From contig JANOBD010000013.1 in assembly GCA_031411495.1 (NCBI GenBank), positions 38,369 to 102,368 of the forward strand: a stretch of 64,000 nt of DNA, written 5' to 3'. Under the pieces are notes generated by a model that saw only the letters and a program-made list of their open reading frames with translations, had not been told where the DNA came from and ran no database searches. The DNA is from JANOBD01 sp031411495. Lineage in GTDB: Bacteria; Planctomycetota; Phycisphaerae; Tepidisphaerales; Tepidisphaeraceae. Shown here piece after piece: positions 61,120 through 64,000 of the stretch (its first letter is position 1; each line of letters opens with the position of its first letter). The position numbers and the translations under genes were made by a program.

Positions 61120-61458
61120 GAACGCTCGCAGCCTGTCGAGATCCGAAAGCAGCGCGGGTGTAGCGCTCGCAACGAAAACAAAACTCCAGAGTCACCGATA
61201 GGTCACCGATCCTCGCCGATGAAGAATCGAGATTATTCTCCCGGCTGGAATCGGTGCGCGATCGGTGTTGGTCGGTGACTTCTCTGTCGACTTCACCTCA
61301 GAACATGAATTAGGCCCTTGCCGCCACGGCACCGATTAAACGTACCGCCGTTCATCCGCATCCATGCTAGGATCAAAACATCCCGCAACCCGGTCGGGAA
61401 GCACGGCGCTGTCGCCGTGTTGATCGGATGGGGGCGATCCTTCGAACGGAGTGGAACC
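61120..61458. other. 339-base non-coding gap with TCACCGAT repeats
   Basis: No gene seen. Between 61190 and 61280, TCACCGAT occurs twice (61192, 61203), and its inverse ATCGGTG twice (61250, 61261). The outer AGTCACCGA (61190-61198) pairs with TCGGTGACT (61272-61280). A long branched hairpin is possible. The remaining 170 bases are the leader of the Gly-rich gene. Confidence 0.5.
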
Positions 61459-62145
61459 ATGAATCGGTTGGCAAAACTGTTCTCGGCGAGTGTGATCCTC
61501 TTGGCAGCAACCTCGGCCCTCGCCCAGCCCGCGCCCGGCGGGCAAGGCGGCGGCGGTCCCGGTGGGCCGGGCGGTGGAGGCATGGGCGGCCCCGGCCGGA
61601 TGGGCGGCGGCGGGCCGATGATGCGCGGCGGCATGCCCGGCATGTTGCCGCCCAACGCGCTCGACGACGTCGTCGGCGTCGTCGCCGAACTCAATCTCCA
61701 TCCCGGCTTCACTCTCAGCGAAGACCAGAAGACCAAAATCCAGGCCATCCGCGACGCGCTCAAGAAAGCGCAGGACAAGTGGCGCGAAGACAACGCCGCC
61801 GAACTCAAACAGATCCAGGACACGATGACCTCGCTCCGCGAACAGGGGCCGGATGCCGATCGCGAAGCCTTCCGCGACGTCATGATGCAGAACATGGAGC
61901 TGATGCAGACCGCTCCCAACGGAAATGACGAGGCCGAGCAGGTGAAAGCCGTGCTCACGTCTGAGCAGGCCAAGGTGCTGGCCGAGAAGGAGAAAGAGAT
62001 CGACGCCGAGCGCCAGAAGATGTGGCAACAGATGGGCGGCGGCGGCCGCGGTCCGGGCGGAGGCGGGGGCGGACCCGGCGGCCGGGATGGTGGAAGAAAT
62101 GGCGGCGGACAAGGCGGACAAGGCGCGGGCAAGCCCGGCGTCTGA
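61459..62145 (+). CDS. Gly-rich Spy/CpxP-like exported protein
   Basis: The start at 61459 has GGAG 7 bases upstream. 228 residues. Signal peptide MNRLAKLFSASVILLAATSALA with cleavage before QPAPGGQG. A Gly/Met-rich stretch follows (residues 25-60). A central helical region (FTLSEDQKTKIQAIRDALKKAQDKW, VLTSEQAKVLAEKEKEIDAERQKMW) has two LTxxQ-type motifs as in the Spy/CpxP periplasmic chaperones or stress sensors. A second Gly-rich tail ends it. A strong terminator follows, so it is monocistronic. Confidence 0.72.
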   Translation: MNRLAKLFSASVILLAATSALAQPAPGGQGGGGPGGPGGGGMGGPGRMGGGGPMMRGGMPGMLPPNALDDVVGVVAELNLHPGFTLSEDQKTKIQAIRDALKKAQDKWREDNAAELKQIQDTMTSLREQGPDADREAFRDVMMQNMELMQTAPNGNDEAEQVKAVLTSEQAKVLAEKEKEIDAERQKMWQQMGGGGRGPGGGGGGPGGRDGGRNGGGQGGQGAGKPGV

Positions 62146-62170
62146 TTGAACCCTGGATTCGAATGGACAC

Positions 62171-62207
62171 CGATGAAGGATGCGCCGCATCCTTCATCGC
62201 TTTTCTT
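62171..62207 (+). terminator. Rho-independent terminator
   Basis: CGATGAAGGATGC (62171-62183) pairs perfectly with GCATCCTTCATCG (62187-62199) around a 3-base loop, followed by CTTTTCTT. It ends the Spy/CpxP-like gene. Confidence 0.88.
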
Positions 62208-62311
62208 CTGCGCTGACACGTCGAGGACTGAAATAGACTCAACACGCATCGCGGCTGGTGTCGCTCGAATTACTGCTCGCCAATCGGCGCGAAGGTGGCG
62301 ACCAGTGCACT

Positions 62312-63337
62312 TCAGCCTCGGTTGCGGCGTCTATGAAGAAATGCGACAGGCATCAAAAGTGATATTGCCGCGGGTTCAGGCGACACAGTTGGGTGCGCCC
62401 AGTCGTTTCCATAGTCATCAATCAGGTGAAGGCTCTCCGGCGGAATATGCTGCCCGGTCGAACTAACAATTGCGTCGACAAGGCCCCGCCAGTGCACGGT
62501 TTTTCCGTAGTCTGCTAGCAAGTGCGATGTGACCGGGACAGTTACAAGGTTTGTTTTAGCGATTACCGAGGCACTCAAAGATAGTTTTAGGCCGAAATTC
62601 TGGTTGGCGCGTTCTTCGATTTCAACAAAGACAATTTCTGGAAAAGTGCTTCCGTACACTCCGGCGTCGTTGACACTTGCGGATTCGTCAGCAAGGATGC
62701 CGCTACTGTTGACCCCGATTTTTTCGACTCGAAAGTGTGCGGCGGCCGACCCGTATGTTCCCCTAGCGGGACCTGAACTTTCAGCGGAAACTTCACCGTG
62801 CAAACTAATGAAATAAGTTGTACGTATCAGGCCGTCGCCAAGATCGAAATCACTCGACAGACTCAAACGTGGCACGAGCACGGTAGTCCCCGCACTGCAG
62901 ATGGCAAGAGCAAAATTGGAACCAAAAACATTGGCCGGGGCCCTTTCGACTTGCGCGTATGCGCCAGCAACCGCATGATATGTCCATAAGTCACTCGATT
63001 TCGCCTGCGCTGACCCGAGAGCTCTGGCAACACCAATCGGGTTTGTAGGCTCCGATTCCTGCCACAAAGCCGCAGACGCCTCTGTTGTCCCAGTGCTGCC
63101 ACTCGATTCCTCAAGCAAGGGGTCCGATAGGGTATCGACCCTCACATGAACACTCGATGAGAGGTAGGCGTCCTCACCGGCGGCATAGAGGGTTAGAGGC
63201 TCCATCACTCCTGCTAAAATCAGGGCGATAGCCAACCCGTTCGCCGGGACGATGCGTCGTCTGGCGATCTCTTTCAGGTATCTACATCCGGCAGGTGTGC
63301 GCCCATTCGTTGAAACGCAGGAAACTAGGTGCGACAT
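62312..63337 (-). CDS. PEP-CTERM sorted exported protein
   Basis: 341 residues from the ATG at 63337. A long N-terminal region precedes the hydrophobic signal (GLAIALILAGVMEPLTLYA). The body is Ser/Thr/Ala-rich and beta-like without recognisable catalytic motifs. The end is VSPEPAAISLLMPVAFLHRRRNRG: PEP motif, hydrophobic stretch and basic tail, so it is an exosortase substrate. Base composition is visibly lower in GC than most of the window, which may point to relaxed constraint or acquisition. No exosortase gene is in the window. Confidence 0.82.
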   Translation of the reverse strand: MSHLVSCVSTNGRTPAGCRYLKEIARRRIVPANGLAIALILAGVMEPLTLYAAGEDAYLSSSVHVRVDTLSDPLLEESSGSTGTTEASAALWQESEPTNPIGVARALGSAQAKSSDLWTYHAVAGAYAQVERAPANVFGSNFALAICSAGTTVLVPRLSLSSDFDLGDGLIRTTYFISLHGEVSAESSGPARGTYGSAAAHFRVEKIGVNSSGILADESASVNDAGVYGSTFPEIVFVEIEERANQNFGLKLSLSASVIAKTNLVTVPVTSHLLADYGKTVHWRGLVDAIVSSTGQHIPPESLHLIDDYGNDWAHPTVSPEPAAISLLMPVAFLHRRRNRG

Positions 63338-63872
63338 GGATTACTCGTTTCAGTTGAAAATGACCAGGAGGAATGACCGGATGCGATCAAACCCACGAGA
63401 AACAAATAAACATGTGAATACGCTACTTCGACGGTACGCAAAGACACAACGCGCCGAACAACAATCCGATCCGGTAAGCTTCCGCATCGGTCAAGGAGAC
63501 TGCTACATTTGACGCTACGGACCGTTCTCTTTTATGAAATATGTCGAACGGCTTAATTTTTCAGGAGGAAGCCGCGGCGGTCAAGCAGAAAATGAAGATG
63601 AGGACCTCTACCAGAGGCGAAGGTCAATCTGCGGTCGGCTTGCAAGGCGCGAGATACGGGGTCGCTCGCCTTCCGGCGTAGGCGCAAAGGAGATTCGCGG
63701 CGCAACTGAACGAAGACGCAAAGAAGATAAGGACGGTCGTTGGCTGTGCTTCAAGTGTAATAAGTTTGGGACTCGCCCGCGCGGATGGTCAATCCTTCGG
63801 CGGCGTCTTTGCGGTCAGAGCCTGCGCTGCTGAAGCTTCAGATTGGTAGGGGCGGCTTGACAGCATTGCGCA
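63338..63872. other. 535-base region without a supported gene
   Basis: Only an Arg-rich open frame of 99 codons (63534-63833, plus) is present. It lacks a ribosome-binding site and a protein-like pattern, so I do not call it. GC is lower than average up to about 63560. A few GACGCAAAG-type short repeats occur. Nothing else recognised. Confidence 0.4.
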
Positions 63873-64000
63873 TCAGCGTGAGTGCTGGGCGCTGAGTCGT
63901 CTGGCTTTAAGTCGGGCATGGTAGAGCGAGATCTTCGCGCCGACCCAGCGCCGAACCCGCGGCAAGCGGCGGACAAAGGCTGGCAGCGGACCCAAACCGC
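63873..64000 (-). CDS. C-terminal fragment of an unknown protein (5' end beyond window)
   Basis: On the minus strand the frame is open from the window edge to a TGA at 63875-63873, encoding at least 42 residues. The sequence is basic and helical (PAFVRRLPRVRRWVGAK, then ARLKARRLSAQHSR). Too little remains for identification, and a chance frame is possible. Confidence 0.4.
   Translation of the reverse strand, partial: GLGPLPAFVRRLPRVRRWVGAKISLYHARLKARRLSAQHSR

Noticed and set aside
63534..63833. Arg-rich 99-codon open frame on the plus strand
   Set aside because: No ribosome-binding site, unbalanced composition and no domain-like pattern; probably a chance frame.

Overview
The window looks like a chromosomal segment of a Planctomycetota bacterium, probably from the Phycisphaerae/Tepidisphaerales side. 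This is inferred from several traits. GC content is high, and there are two PEP-CTERM sorting signals, a truncated protein at the left edge and a complete one near 62.3-63.3 kb. Many exported proteins carry Thr/Pro/Gln-rich linkers of the 'ATQPTT' style. There are Gly/Tyr/Pro-rich pilus-type proteins, and small regulators and metabolic genes are scattered rather than in textbook operons. I cannot name a genus.

Layout. 0-3.7 kb: end of a PEP-CTERM protein, spmAB, and a GAF/sigma-54 activator behind a perfect palindrome. 3.7-17 kb: scattered housekeeping and accessory genes: an inositol-monophosphatase-family enzyme, a Nudix-like enzyme, a radical-SAM/UdgX DNA-repair pair, an unaccompanied short nuoG, a glycosyltransferase, a C-methyltransferase, degenerate QueC-like and glutamate-racemase-like proteins, and a CheY-like receiver. 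17-24 kb: unaccompanied sdhB, then a type IV pilus/secretion-type operon (a PilM-PilN-like fusion and two membrane-anchored partners with YPGG repeats). 24-28.3 kb: dtd and a two-gene envelope operon. 28.5-35.8 kb: a tightly packed catabolic operon (KamA-family radical SAM aminomutase, two CoA-transferase subunits, class III aminotransferase, 3-oxoadipyl-CoA-type thiolase) with its own promoter/operator, downstream of an NtrC-type response regulator.

35.9-59.2 kb is the striking part. A ccmEF-X-ccmABCD cytochrome c maturation operon lies next to two convergent multiheme operons. The plus-strand operon (42.6-50.1 kb) encodes tetraheme, NHL lipoprotein, pentaheme lipoprotein, outer-membrane beta-barrel, second NHL lipoprotein and 12-heme cytochrome. 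The minus-strand operon (59.2-50.1 kb) encodes a PhnD-like binding protein, a HAMP sensor without a catalytic domain, a histidine kinase, a NapC-type membrane-anchored 12-heme cytochrome, two paralogous 15-heme cytochromes and a cysteine-poor thioredoxin-fold/TPR protein. I count 63 haem-attachment motifs, including non-canonical CX3CH and CX4CH. The simplest reading is a quinol-to-periplasm-to-outer-membrane electron conduit, possibly for extracellular electron transfer, with its own maturation apparatus and sensory system.

59.4-64 kb: tRNA-Leu(UAG), an HNH protein, an HprK-like degenerate protein, a Gly-rich CpxP/Spy-like protein with a strong terminator, a PEP-CTERM protein in lower-GC DNA, and the end of an unknown gene at the right edge.
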